From contig NZ_JANHDJ010000001.1 in assembly GCF_024494645.1 (NCBI RefSeq), positions 372,001 to 436,000 on the forward strand: a stretch of 64,000 bases of DNA. The letters are read 5' to 3'. Below, piece after piece: positions 34,490-43,023 of this stretch; the first letter of the stretch is position 1, and each line of letters begins with the position of its first letter. Under the pieces are notes generated by a model. That model was not told where the DNA came from. It did no database searches and was given only the letters and a program-made list of their open reading frames with translations. A program made the translations under genes and the position numbers. Source of the stretch: Halohasta litorea (GTDB lineage: Archaea; Halobacteriota; Halobacteria; Halobacteriales; Haloferacaceae).

Positions 34490-35794
34490 TTATGGTTTGC
34501 AGCTGCTCGCTTGTTCAGCGAACGTCCCCTGTTCACAGCTCGGGTCGTGTTTCCCACGACGGAACCGGTTGACTACTGGACGTGCCACACGCCCGCTACT
34601 CCTATCCCCAGAAGACTGAGGACTCAGAGTTACCTTTTCTACTTGGTCTAACCGACGCCGAATGTTCTCCGCACCATTCGAGTCGGCGTTCATCACAGCA
34701 TTACACCCTCGACAAACGTACAAGCCACGCTCAACACGGTTGGCGTCTCGTTTCTGTCCACAACACGAACACGTCTTCGACGTGTCTCGCTCACTCACTA
34801 CGACCACAGCGATACCTTCGGCTTTCGCCTTGTACGTGAGCAAATTCGTGAAGCGGTCGAACGCCCATCCGTGCAAGCCTTCGTTGCCACGGTCGCCCCA
34901 ATTTCGAGCTTCACCAGTCTCGTCGTCTTCACGAATGCCTTCGAGGTTGCCGACAGCAATTGTCCCGACATCCCGTTCAACACATGCTGCAACGATGTAT
35001 TCCGTGACGGCGTGTAAGTAGTGCGACCGACGTTTAGACCGCTTCTTGTAGAGTCTCAAGGCTTTATTTGACCGAGACGAGTTACACTTCGCTATCTCCT
35101 TGGCGAAGTACCGTTCATCAGTCTTGAGGGCGTTCCCTGGATATAACTCGTGGTCGCCCGTTGAATACGAGACGGCGGCGAAGTTCGATATACCAAGATC
35201 AATCCCAGCGGTTCCATCACCGGGTGACTCAGCTTCGATCTCGTGTTTGCAGACGATGTGGAGTTCCCATTCAACTCCATTCCAGACTGCTTTCACCTGA
35301 CGAACATTCTCGACAGTAACATCTGGTCGGGTTTCGATCTCGCAGAGAATAAAGTCTGACCAGTGTTCCTTCAGATTTCGGCCTTTTGAGAGTCGAATCC
35401 GATTGTTCTTGCTGTCGTGTTTGAATCCATCTTCTTTGAATGTGACTGTGGAACGTGGGTGATCGTCGCCGTTTTTGCGATACTTCGGTGGGTTTGCGCG
35501 GTCGTCCCCGTTTCGGCGCTTGGCATACCACCCTTTGAACGCTTCAGCGAGTTCTTCAATGACTCGCTGACTCGACTGAGAATTGAGGTCGGCGTAGCGT
35601 TCGTGGGTCTTCAGGTATGCCTTGAGCGGGCCATCCTCGGGGATTGTCCCAGTTTCACTCCAGATGCGGTCGCACGTCCAGCGTGCGATGTTCCAGAGTT
35701 TCGAGGCGGCGAACCCGAGCGAGTCCAAGTCACTCTTGACCTGTTGCTGGTTCCGAATGGAAGCAACATAGGTTCGAGTGACCCGAATCGCCAT
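34490..35794 (-). CDS. tnpB: TnpB RNA-guided nuclease (IS200/IS605 family), second copy
   Basis: A 434-residue TnpB with an N-terminal wedge/REC region (1-180), RuvC I GIDLGIS (Asp199), RuvC II VGNLEGI (Glu285), zinc ribbon Cys342/Cys345 and Cys361/Cys364, and RuvC III NADSNGAENI (Asp371). All catalytic residues are present. It differs strongly from the 414-residue TnpB at 26682, although the ends of the two elements are alike. The omega RNA would run through 34490-34437 on the minus strand and take its guide from the 3' end of the adjacent cox-cluster gene. Short upstream promoter ATAAACTATG-like sequence is present before 35794. Confidence 0.9.
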   Translation of the reverse strand: MAIRVTRTYVASIRNQQQVKSDLDSLGFAASKLWNIARWTCDRIWSETGTIPEDGPLKAYLKTHERYADLNSQSSQRVIEELAEAFKGWYAKRRNGDDRANPPKYRKNGDDHPRSTVTFKEDGFKHDSKNNRIRLSKGRNLKEHWSDFILCEIETRPDVTVENVRQVKAVWNGVEWELHIVCKHEIEAESPGDGTAGIDLGISNFAAVSYSTGDHELYPGNALKTDERYFAKEIAKCNSSRSNKALRLYKKRSKRRSHYLHAVTEYIVAACVERDVGTIAVGNLEGIREDDETGEARNWGDRGNEGLHGWAFDRFTNLLTYKAKAEGIAVVVVSERDTSKTCSCCGQKRDANRVERGLYVCRGCNAVMNADSNGAENIRRRLDQVEKVTLSPQSSGDRSSGRVARPVVNRFRRGKHDPSCEQGTFAEQASSCKP

Positions 35795-35893
35795 ACATAG
35801 TTTATGTAGATAATCCTACTTAATGGTGTGGTTTGACGTTGAATATCCGGCTTGCCATCGGCGGTGGATTGTCGAGGATTTGTCGGATTCACG

Positions 35894-35911
35894 CCCGGCG
35901 TAAACGCCGGG
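35894..35911. repeat. Hairpin near the left end of TnpB element 2
   Basis: CCCGGCGT (35894-35901) and ACGCCGGG (35904-35911) form a perfect 8-bp stem with a 2-nt centre. Such subterminal hairpins mark IS200/IS605 ends, so the left border is probably close by. Confidence 0.55.
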
Positions 35912-36015
35912 ATTCTCTCCTCGCAGGAAGATAGCCCACTGCCGACAACCCGCGGCAGGCTCGGCGGTCGTCGCCACCCGAATCTTTCTTTACCCTCCAC
36001 TTCCTGACTCACGGT

Positions 36016-37827
36016 ATGGATATTAGCGCGCAGATCAGTCTGACGGTGCTGATGGGGGTGTTTCTCGTCGCCGTCGCCACGTGGCTCACACGCGTCGAGA
36101 ACTGGCGCTCCTACACGCCGGTCGGCGGCGGTGGCTCCTTCATCGACGAGTCGGGCTATGTCGACGAGGAGAAACCCGCGGGAATCATTCGCTGGCTAAC
36201 GACGGTCGACCACAAGGATATCGGCATTCTCTACGGGCTCTACGGCATCACCGCCTTCGTCGTCGGTGGGCTGATGGTGACCGCGATGCGGATCGATCTC
36301 GTGACGACCGAATCGCTGCTCGGAACGGCGACCTACAACGGCTTGCTTACCAGCCACGGGATCACGATGCTGTTCCTCTTCGGGACGCCGATCATCGCCG
36401 CCTTCTCCAACTACCTGATTCCGCTGATTATCGGGGCCGACGACATGGCCTTTCCCCGGATCAACGCCATCGCCTTTTGGCTGTTGCCGCCCGCAGCGCT
36501 CCTGATCTGGGCGGGCTTTTTCGCCCAACCGCTCGGGCTGTTTGGTCCGGCCCAGACCGCCTGGACGATGTACACGCCGCTGTCGCTCGGTGAGGCTGGT
36601 GCCAGCTCCGATATGGTCGGCGGCGCGGGCGTCGACCTGATGCTGTTGGGGCTCCACCTCTCGGGTGTCGCCGCCACCATCGGGGCGATCAACTTCATCG
36701 CGACCATCTTCACCCACCGCGGCGAGAAGGTCACGTGGGCCAACCTCGATATCTTCTCCTGGACGGTCCTTACCCAGTCGGGGCTCATCCTGTTTGCGTT
36801 CCCGCTGCTCGGCAGCGCGCTGGTGATGTTGCTGGCCGACCGGAACTTCGGAACGACCTTTTTCCTCTCGGACGGCGGCACCCTGCTGTGGCAGCACCTC
36901 TTTTGGTTCTTCGGCCATCCCGAGGTCTACATCCTCGTGTTGCCGATGATGGGAATCGTCAGCTACGTCCTCCCGCGGTTCGCGGGCAGACAGCTGTTCG
37001 GCTTCAAGTTCGTCGTCTACTCCACGCTCGCGATCGGCGTGCTGTCGTTCGGCGTCTGGGCCCACCACATGTTCTCGACGGGGATGGACCCACGGCTCCG
37101 GACCTCCTTTATGGCCGTCTCGATGGCGATCGCGATCCCCTCTGCGGTGAAGACGTTCAACTGGATTACGACGCTGTGGAACGGCCGGATTCGCCTCACG
37201 ACGCCGATGTTGTTCTGTATCGGCTTCGTTTCCAACTTCATCATCGGCGGCGTCACTGGGGTCTTCCTCGCGTCGATCCCGGTCGACCTCGTGCTCCACG
37301 ATACCTACTACGTCGTCGGTCACTTCCACTACATCGTCATGGGCGCGATCGCCTTCGCTGGCTTCGCGGGCATCTACTACTGGTTCCCGCTTGTCACCAA
37401 ACGGATGTACCAGTCCAGTCTCGGGAAAGCCCACTTCTGGCTGACGATGGTCGGGACGAACGTGACGTTCTTCGCGATGATCCTGCTGGGTTACGGCGGG
37501 ATGCCGCGGCGATATGCGACCTACCTGCCGGAGTTCGCGACGCTCCACCAGGTCGCCACTCTCGGGGCCCTGATCATCTTCGTGGGCCAGCTCATCTGGT
37601 TCTGGAACATGGTCTCGTCGTGGTTCGAGGGCAAACGCGTCGAGAGCGGAGACCCGTGGAACCTTGCCGACGATGGCGTCAACACCGTCGAATGGCAGTG
37701 GTTCGAGAACAAGCTCGAAACCTCGCTTGCGACTGACGGCGGCGAAGAGGCCGACCCGGACGTTGCAACCGATGGCGGACAGCCCGAATCGGTTGACGGC
37801 GACGCTGCCGACGAGACCGACGCCTAA
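36016..37827 (+). CDS. coxA: Haem-copper cytochrome oxidase subunit I
   Basis: A 603-residue subunit I with 12 or more membrane helices. Key blocks: LLTSHGITMLF (low-spin haem His), WFFGHPEVYILVLP (Cu_B His, cross-linked Tyr and the helix-VI Glu that marks A-type oxidases), WAHHMFSTGMD (Cu_B His pair) and VVGHFHYIV (haem ligands). It reduces O2 to water and pumps protons. An acidic Asp-rich tail of about 60 residues follows the last helix. Subunit II and III genes are not adjacent, so they lie elsewhere. Upstream small cox-cluster genes are now separated from it by a TnpB element; a promoter must lie within 35936-36015 or the element. Confidence 0.95.
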   Translation: MDISAQISLTVLMGVFLVAVATWLTRVENWRSYTPVGGGGSFIDESGYVDEEKPAGIIRWLTTVDHKDIGILYGLYGITAFVVGGLMVTAMRIDLVTTESLLGTATYNGLLTSHGITMLFLFGTPIIAAFSNYLIPLIIGADDMAFPRINAIAFWLLPPAALLIWAGFFAQPLGLFGPAQTAWTMYTPLSLGEAGASSDMVGGAGVDLMLLGLHLSGVAATIGAINFIATIFTHRGEKVTWANLDIFSWTVLTQSGLILFAFPLLGSALVMLLADRNFGTTFFLSDGGTLLWQHLFWFFGHPEVYILVLPMMGIVSYVLPRFAGRQLFGFKFVVYSTLAIGVLSFGVWAHHMFSTGMDPRLRTSFMAVSMAIAIPSAVKTFNWITTLWNGRIRLTTPMLFCIGFVSNFIIGGVTGVFLASIPVDLVLHDTYYVVGHFHYIVMGAIAFAGFAGIYYWFPLVTKRMYQSSLGKAHFWLTMVGTNVTFFAMILLGYGGMPRRYATYLPEFATLHQVATLGALIIFVGQLIWFWNMVSSWFEGKRVESGDPWNLADDGVNTVEWQWFENKLETSLATDGGEEADPDVATDGGQPESVDGDAADETDA

Positions 37828-37938
37828 CGATCCGTCGACTCCTCTCGAAGTTTTTGCGGCCGCCGTGTTTGATCATCATTGACCACCAGCGGCGTCCGAA
37901 GTCGATACTTCTTTCCCAGATCTGAGTCAGTTAGTTAC

Positions 37939-38784
37939 ATGGTTGTCATTAGTGCCCTTGGCACGGCCGGGAGCGCCGTCAAACGCAATCCGATCCTGTT
38001 CGTCGTCGTTGCAGCTTTCGGGTTGTTTCAGGTTCCTGGACTGGTCGCACAGTCGATCGATCCACTGCTCGGGAGCGTCGTTTCGCTCGGAGTCTCGGGG
38101 GTGTTAGTTCTCCTGATGCCGTTTTTCTTCGGCGGACTGATCGCGATGGCCAACGAAGCAATCGACGGCCGAACCGAAGTTGGAACACTGCTCGATGCGG
38201 GGAAGGACAACTATCTCTCGATCCTCGCGGTTTCCCTTGGACTGCTTGCGTTTTATATCGTGCTCTGGTTGTTCACCATCGTCACCATCGCAGTCAGTGG
38301 GGCCTTCGCCATCGGCTTCGGCAGCGGTGGCGGTGGCGTCGGGTTCAGTCCCGCGGTACTCGTAGTGGTCGCGGTCGTCGGTCTGTTCGGGCTGCTCGTC
38401 TATTTCGGAGTCGTGTTCTTCCTCCAGTTTTACGCCCATGCCATCGTCCTCGACGGGGTCGGTGCGGTCGACGGCGTCAAACGAAGCGTTCGCGCCGTGC
38501 GACGGAACCTCTCGACCGTCTTCGGCTACAACCTCATCACTGGAATCGTTGGGGCAGGTGTTGGACTGCTCACTGGCGCGATATCGATACTCAGCAACCC
38601 CTCGTTCACCGCGTCGCCGGGTGCCACGACACCGATGTCCGGAGTCGCCGAATCCGTGCCGACTATCGGAACCGCTGGCGTTGTCGGTCTGACGCTCGTC
38701 GTCGTCCTCCTGAGCGCAGGCGTCGGCGGCCTGTTTGCGGCGTATTCGACCGCAGTGTACCGCTCGATTCGACCGACGGTGTAA
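37939..38784 (+). CDS. Multi-TM membrane protein of unknown function
   Basis: A 281-residue integral membrane protein with about six hydrophobic segments and Gly/Val-rich helices, with a cytosolic loop DGVGAVDGVKRSVRAVRRNL between helices 4 and 5. The fold resembles the haloarchaeal DUF7847-type (glycerophosphoryl-diester-phosphodiesterase membrane-domain-like) proteins. ATG 37939 is chosen over 37879 because the hydrophobic N-terminus begins there. It stands alone, 111 bp after coxA on the same strand. Function unknown. Confidence 0.72.
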   Translation: MVVISALGTAGSAVKRNPILFVVVAAFGLFQVPGLVAQSIDPLLGSVVSLGVSGVLVLLMPFFFGGLIAMANEAIDGRTEVGTLLDAGKDNYLSILAVSLGLLAFYIVLWLFTIVTIAVSGAFAIGFGSGGGGVGFSPAVLVVVAVVGLFGLLVYFGVVFFLQFYAHAIVLDGVGAVDGVKRSVRAVRRNLSTVFGYNLITGIVGAGVGLLTGAISILSNPSFTASPGATTPMSGVAESVPTIGTAGVVGLTLVVVLLSAGVGGLFAAYSTAVYRSIRPTV

Positions 38785-38834
38785 CTACTTACAGCGGTAC
38801 CTGGAGGGCCGACTCACGGGTAATATAAAAATAG

Positions 38835-38918
38835 CTACATTACCAGCACGATGCCGGTGACGAACATCAGCAGGGCGATTCCCGCGAGGACTACGCCGAG
38901 CAGGTCGCTGTCATCCAT
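38835..38918 (-). CDS. 27-residue single-TM small protein
   Basis: A minus-strand frame of 27 codons encodes MDDSDLLGVVLAGIALLMFV followed by TGIVLVM and a TAG stop. A short acidic head followed by a single hydrophobic helix of about 20 residues is a typical small membrane protein; the acidic head would stay in the cytoplasm. The flanking 50-80 bp on both sides are otherwise non-coding. Below the usual size cut-offs of gene callers, so likely to be missing from annotations. Conservation in other haloarchaea would confirm it. Confidence 0.5.
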   Translation of the reverse strand: MDDSDLLGVVLAGIALLMFVTGIVLVM

Positions 38919-38998
38919 ACACGACGTTCGGAGTCACGGCGCAAAACGGCGTCGGTCGACAGCGAAACCACTAATCCCATGCCGGAGCAACTACGACT

Positions 38999-39397
38999 GT
39001 GTCTTCCGGACTACGCGGCCAGCGAGTCGTCGTCGGGATCTACCTCATCATCGTCGCCTTCACCGGCGTCGCTGGCTACATGACCGCGACCGTCGTCGGC
39101 GAGATCGATCCCCCACGCTTGCTGTTCCTTATCGAGGTACCTCCGACGCCGATCGGGCTGGCAGTTTTCGGCGCAGGAACCATCGGCTTCGTTCTCGGTG
39201 TCCTCCTGGTCGCGGTGACGGTCGTCTCCGACCGGTTCGACGATGCCGAACCCGGCGACAGCAAGGCGACTACGCCATCGACCGATCCCTCGACGGAACC
39301 GGCCGCACCATCCGACGAATCGAGCCAGGCGACGGACGAGCCGACTGGCTCCGCCAACAGCCCAACCGACACCACCGACGATCCGAACGCTCCTTAG
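38999..39397 (+). CDS. Two-TM membrane protein with acidic Ser/Thr-rich tail
   Basis: A 132-residue protein starting at GTG 38999. Two membrane segments (about 9-30 and 50-75) are followed by a 55-residue low-complexity tail rich in Thr, Ser, Asp, Glu and Pro, which is probably disordered. Such proteins are common and conserved in haloarchaea but have no known function. It is monocistronic, followed by about 135 bp of AT-richer intergenic sequence. Confidence 0.65.
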   Translation: MSSGLRGQRVVVGIYLIIVAFTGVAGYMTATVVGEIDPPRLLFLIEVPPTPIGLAVFGAGTIGFVLGVLLVAVTVVSDRFDDAEPGDSKATTPSTDPSTEPAAPSDESSQATDEPTGSANSPTDTTDDPNAP

Positions 39398-39534
39398 TAG
39401 ACATTCATCCGTCGTGGTGTGCAAATAGCCGATACAAACAAACGATTGGCCAGAATTCTATGCATTTATAACTATACTATCGCCCATCCTGTTTGTTCGT
39501 TGGGTTTTAATAATTGTCCGTGGTATGTGTGATC

Positions 39535-40281
39535 ATGCAAATCAGGCCAGCAACGGAAATCGACGCTGAGGCGATCCGTGAGGTGGCCGAGGCGTCGCTG
39601 GCAGCCTCCTACAGTCACGTCGTCGACGCCGAGAGCCGCGACCGCGCAGTCGAGGCGTGGTACGGGACAGACACCCTTGCCGAGCGACTGGCCGACGACG
39701 AGTCGGTGTTTCTGGTCGCCGTCGAGGGCGGTGATCTCGTCGGCGTTGTTCAGGGAGCAGTGATCGACGGCCCCGACCGGGTCGGCCGGATCGACTGGCT
39801 CCACGTCGATCCCAACCGACGAGGCAAAGGAATCGGTAGCGAACTCCTCGGGCAGTTAGAGACGCGGCTCCAGGAGCAGGACGTCGACGCCGTCGAGGGC
39901 CGCGTACTGGCTGCCAATACTGCCGGTGGCGACTTTTATGAATCACACTCCTTTAGCGAGGTCGGGGAGCGACCTATCGAGATCGGCGGCCGAACGTTCA
40001 CCGAACGGCGGTACCGGAAACGGGACGACCGCGAGGCGTCGACCCTTGCCACTGTCGAGAGCGACGCTGCCCAGCTGTACCTCGCCACCGACGAGCGCGA
40101 ACGAGGCTCGAACGGTCCCTTCTACCCCGCCTACACCGACACCGACCGCACCGAACGGTACGGCTACGTCTGTGGCTCTTGCAACAGCACGGAAGTCGGC
40201 ATGGACCCGATGGGGCGGCTCGAATGCAACGACTGCGGCAACGCTCGCAAACCCACCCGGTGGGACGCTGCCTATCTGTAG
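39535..40281 (+). CDS. GNAT acetyltransferase fused to a DUF5816-type zinc ribbon
   Basis: A 248-residue protein. Residues 1-150 form a GNAT domain: MQIRPATEIDAEAIREVAEA start, then acetyl-CoA loop DPNRRGKGIGSELL at about 95-108 and a later ANTAGGDFYESHSF. Residues about 175-248 form a separate module with CGSC ... CNDCGN zinc-ribbon cysteines, followed by RKPTRWDAAYL. The N-terminal domain should acetylate an amine or protein; the ribbon may recognise the target. ATG 39535 is preferred over 39514 because the family begins at this Met. The substrate is unknown. Confidence 0.82.
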   Translation: MQIRPATEIDAEAIREVAEASLAASYSHVVDAESRDRAVEAWYGTDTLAERLADDESVFLVAVEGGDLVGVVQGAVIDGPDRVGRIDWLHVDPNRRGKGIGSELLGQLETRLQEQDVDAVEGRVLAANTAGGDFYESHSFSEVGERPIEIGGRTFTERRYRKRDDREASTLATVESDAAQLYLATDERERGSNGPFYPAYTDTDRTERYGYVCGSCNSTEVGMDPMGRLECNDCGNARKPTRWDAAYL

Positions 40282-40390
40282 CCCGTCTCCCTGACTTCCT
40301 TACCGTGTGTGGCCCGTGTCGACCGCCTGCGGCGTGATGCGTTCAAGATGTTGCACGAAACTATTCGGGTTCTCTCGGCCCCTCTACGGT

Positions 40391-40795
40391 ATGCAGGATC
40401 GAACCCGTGCCAGACTCCAGGGCCTCGCCCGAGCGGTCGCGGTCGGGATCACGTTCATCCCGGCGCTGGGGAAGTTCGCCGCGTACAGTCAGCAGGTCGC
40501 CGAGTTTCAGATGTGGGGAATTCCGAACCCCGAACTACTGGTCCCGATTACAGGCGTCGTCCAGTTCATCGCCATGTTCACGATTGCGCTCGGGTTCGGG
40601 GGGCGGTACGGTGCTGCGGCACTGTCGGTCGTGATGGTCGTCGCCATGTCTGCCGCTGGCCCAAGCAGGCTCAACATTCCCGTCTTCCTGTCGTGTCTCA
40701 CCATCGTCGCCCTCGGGACCGGGCCGTACTCGCTGTGGGATCCACCGCTGCCGATCGTCGGCGAGGTCGGCTCCGATCGGGAAACGCCGACGTAG
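40391..40795 (+). CDS. DoxX-family four-TM membrane protein
   Basis: A 134-residue protein with four hydrophobic segments and the N-terminal pattern GLARAVAVGITFIPALGKFA, typical of the DoxX/SURF4-like family (thiosulfate:quinone oxidoreductase-related and many unassigned proteins). ATG 40391 gives this N-terminus; an upstream frame from 40307 is non-coding in character. It lies 109 bp after the GNAT gene and 80 bp before the MinD-like gene. No Cys or redox motif is visible, so a redox role is not supported. Confidence 0.7.
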   Translation: MQDRTRARLQGLARAVAVGITFIPALGKFAAYSQQVAEFQMWGIPNPELLVPITGVVQFIAMFTIALGFGGRYGAAALSVVMVVAMSAAGPSRLNIPVFLSCLTIVALGTGPYSLWDPPLPIVGEVGSDRETPT

Positions 40796-40875
40796 CCCGG
40801 CGAGCTCTCGGCGCTGTTCTCAGCGGTGATTTTCGAGAACGTGGATTTATGTTGGTGTCGCTGTGAGAAGGTCCT

Positions 40876-41799
40876 ATGGCAGACGGGCGTGTCCTCGCGG
40901 TCGCCGGAGCGAAAGGCGGCGTCGGCAAGACCACCACGGCAGTCAATCTCGGCGTCGCGCTCGCTGAGGCGGGCGAAACGGTCGCCATCGTCGAGATGGA
41001 TCTGGCGATGGCCAACATCGTCGATTTCCTCCAGTTCGAGCCCGAACGCACCCTCCACGACGTGCTCTCCGGCACCGTCACGACCACCAAAGCACTGTAC
41101 GCGGTCGACGACCGGCTCCACGTCCTCCCGGCGGGAACCGAGCTCGCGGATTTCAATGCGATCAACGTCGCCGCCCTCGCCCCCGTGGTCCGGAGCCTGC
41201 GTCCGGCCTACGACTGGATCATCCTGGACACTGCGGCGGGCGTCAGTCCCGAGACGATATACCCGCTGCGGCTCTCCGATGAGGTGATCATCGTCTCGAC
41301 GCCCCGGGTCGCCTCGATCCGGGATGCGAAAAAGACGATCGAGCTGGCCGACCGCGTCAACGGGACGGTCGGCGGCGTCGTTCTCGTCCGTGCAGGAACC
41401 GGCCAGGCACCGCCACCCGAACGGCTGGCGGGGTTCCTGGAGACCGACCTGCTGGGCTCGGTGCCGAACGATCCGACCGTCGCGGAGGCCCAAGACCGGA
41501 GCCAGCCCGTCTCGACGTACGACCCGGAGAGCCCGGCGGCCGAAGCCTACCAGCGCATCGCCGACAACCTGATCCTTTCGACACCCGACTCGGACGACGA
41601 GGGCGAGCAGGTCCTCGGCACCGGCGGGGTGAGCGACCTCCAGAACGCCGAGAAAATTGCCGAGAGCGCAGCCAACGCTGACCCCGACAATCTCGATGGC
41701 TCGACGCGTCCTCTGGAGGGCGACGAACTCGACACCGGTGAGGCCGACGACGACGATGGCGGTTTCGAGTTCGTCAAACGGAAGGGCGACTCCCAGTAA
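40876..41799 (+). CDS. MinD/ParA-family ATPase
   Basis: A 307-residue deviant-Walker ATPase: AGAKGGVGKTTTAVNLG at 10-26, switch I VEMDLAMANI, Walker B DWIILDTAAGV at about 113-123. A 70-residue acidic, disordered C-terminal tail ends in a basic GFEFVKRKGDSQ segment, in place of the MinD membrane helix. Haloarchaea carry several MinD homologues that position surface structures and other machines. Without a partner gene nearby the cargo cannot be told. Confidence 0.88.
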   Translation: MADGRVLAVAGAKGGVGKTTTAVNLGVALAEAGETVAIVEMDLAMANIVDFLQFEPERTLHDVLSGTVTTTKALYAVDDRLHVLPAGTELADFNAINVAALAPVVRSLRPAYDWIILDTAAGVSPETIYPLRLSDEVIIVSTPRVASIRDAKKTIELADRVNGTVGGVVLVRAGTGQAPPPERLAGFLETDLLGSVPNDPTVAEAQDRSQPVSTYDPESPAAEAYQRIADNLILSTPDSDDEGEQVLGTGGVSDLQNAEKIAESAANADPDNLDGSTRPLEGDELDTGEADDDDGGFEFVKRKGDSQ

Positions 41800-41835
41800 T
41801 CACATCTCTTTATCAGCGGGCGAGCTTTTTACCCG

Positions 41836-42075
41836 ATGTCGACCGAAGGGGTAGCTATGGGAAACGAATCGGATGGGACTGCGTTTCCGGATGGGTTTGC
41901 AGTCCCGATTACCGGACTGCTTGCCTTTTTATTTGCGCTGATGGCTGGAATGAGCGTGTTTCCGGCCCTCTCTGGCTCACTTGGTGACATCGCACTGCCG
42001 ATTATTTTCGGTGCCGCAAGTCTCATCAGTTTTCGTCTGAGACAGCGATATATCGCGGCTCGCGATACCAACTAA
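41836..42075 (+). CDS. Two-TM small membrane protein
   Basis: A 79-residue protein with two hydrophobic segments (about 23-43 and 50-68) and a basic C-terminal end (RLRQRYIAARDTN). ATG 41857 (residue 8) is a possible alternative start. It follows the MinD-like gene by 36 bp on the same strand and may be co-transcribed with it. No family recognised. Confidence 0.6.
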   Translation: MSTEGVAMGNESDGTAFPDGFAVPITGLLAFLFALMAGMSVFPALSGSLGDIALPIIFGAASLISFRLRQRYIAARDTN

Positions 42076-42246
42076 AACCGTTGAACTCTGGCATGTTCCG
42101 AATCGCTGGCTGGATTACTCAATATGAATTTACCATGCTCGATTAATTATCTCCGCGTCTATTATCAGAAAGAAATCCCTGTGGCCTTATAAATATAAAA
42201 TTTAAAACAGATATGGTAAATAGCATACGTTTATTCTATTGTTGTT

Positions 42247-42675
42247 TCATAAATCATCCCTATTATCTTCTGTACGTATTCCTATCTCCTCAGATTCTTT
42301 GACAAATATGTATATGTTTCCACAATTAACTACCTCTTCCGTATTTAGTGTGTTATTTTCAGAGAGACTTGCTTCAAATGTATATTGTTGGTCATACTGA
42401 ACTTTGGTATCGATTTCAACACCTGCAAACGTATCTTTATGTTTTTCTAGTTCAAGCGTATCTGAGAATAAATCCACACCCTCATCATTCGTAATTCGAA
42501 CTGTTACTGATCTCACTTCGTCAGATGTGTTAGATACAATCACACCCCATTCTTTAGAACAGAATTCTTCGACATTTCTCTGATTTCTTTGATTTAGTGG
42601 TTCTTCATCAGTACACCCTGCTGTAGATAGAAGAAGTGAACAACTGGATGCGGCGATAAATGTACGACGATTCAT
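42247..42675 (-). CDS. AT-rich twin-arginine lipoprotein, unknown
   Basis: A 142-residue protein with a Tat-type lipoprotein leader (NRRTFIAASS, lipobox STAGC with Cys21). The mature part is an Ig-like beta domain judging by strand pattern (WGVIVSNTSDEVRSVTVRIT ...), typical of haloarchaeal surface lipoproteins. Its AT-rich codon use contrasts sharply with the GC-rich genes on both sides, so it is probably a recent acquisition. Two cysteines (41 and about 119) may form a disulfide. No function can be assigned. Confidence 0.68.
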   Translation of the reverse strand: MNRRTFIAASSCSLLLSTAGCTDEEPLNQRNQRNVEEFCSKEWGVIVSNTSDEVRSVTVRITNDEGVDLFSDTLELEKHKDTFAGVEIDTKVQYDQQYTFEASLSENNTLNTEEVVNCGNIYIFVKESEEIGIRTEDNRDDL

Positions 42676-42788
42676 GTATGAGATACAATGTATGACTGAT
42701 CAAATTTCTTCTGGAAATCAGACACATTAAAACCAGACTACATCGGGAATGTTTATTTATAATATGGATGTAGTACGAATCTCATTCA

Positions 42789-43013
42789 CTACTGGTTCGC
42801 CTGTTCTGCCTGTCCCAACGAGAAGACGAACCCGAAGTAGGCCGGGATTCCAGCGACCATGAACAGGTAGTAGGCCCACGTGGGTGCGGTCACGAAGACG
42901 AGATCGAACAGGATCGAGACGACCCCGACCCAGACGACCGCGAACATCAGGTCATAAAGCATGCCCTGTCGGTGCTCGCTGGCGTGGTCGCGGAGGCGGT
43001 CGACGAGGCTCAT
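42789..43013 (-). CDS. Small two-TM membrane protein
   Basis: A 74-residue protein with two membrane segments (about 21-41 and 46-66) and a basic-acidic N-terminus MSLVDRLRDHASEHRQG. It is the last gene of the acetate module, 10 bp after the UspA gene on the same strand. Conserved proteins of this sort follow UspA-symporter genes in haloarchaea; the role is unknown. Confidence 0.68.
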   Translation of the reverse strand: MSLVDRLRDHASEHRQGMLYDLMFAVVWVGVVSILFDLVFVTAPTWAYYLFMVAGIPAYFGFVFSLGQAEQANQ

Positions 43014-43023
43014 TTATATATCG

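Larger units (their letters stand above)
34437..35935 (-). mobile_element. IS200/IS605-type tnpB-only element inserted in the cox cluster
   Basis: The element separates the small cox-cluster genes from subunit I. Its right end, on the minus strand, ends ...GGAGGATGTCAC at 34437 and contains the palindrome CCTCGCCGT/ACGGCGAGG (34447-34466). The left end is probably near 35890-35935, where a hairpin GCCCGGCGT/ACGCCGGG occurs. No target-site duplication is expected for this family and none is seen. There is no tnpA. Confidence 0.7.

Noticed and set aside
36196-37548. A 450-codon minus-strand frame opposite coxA
   Set aside because: Translation is extremely charged with no family pattern, a mirror of the conserved subunit I gene.
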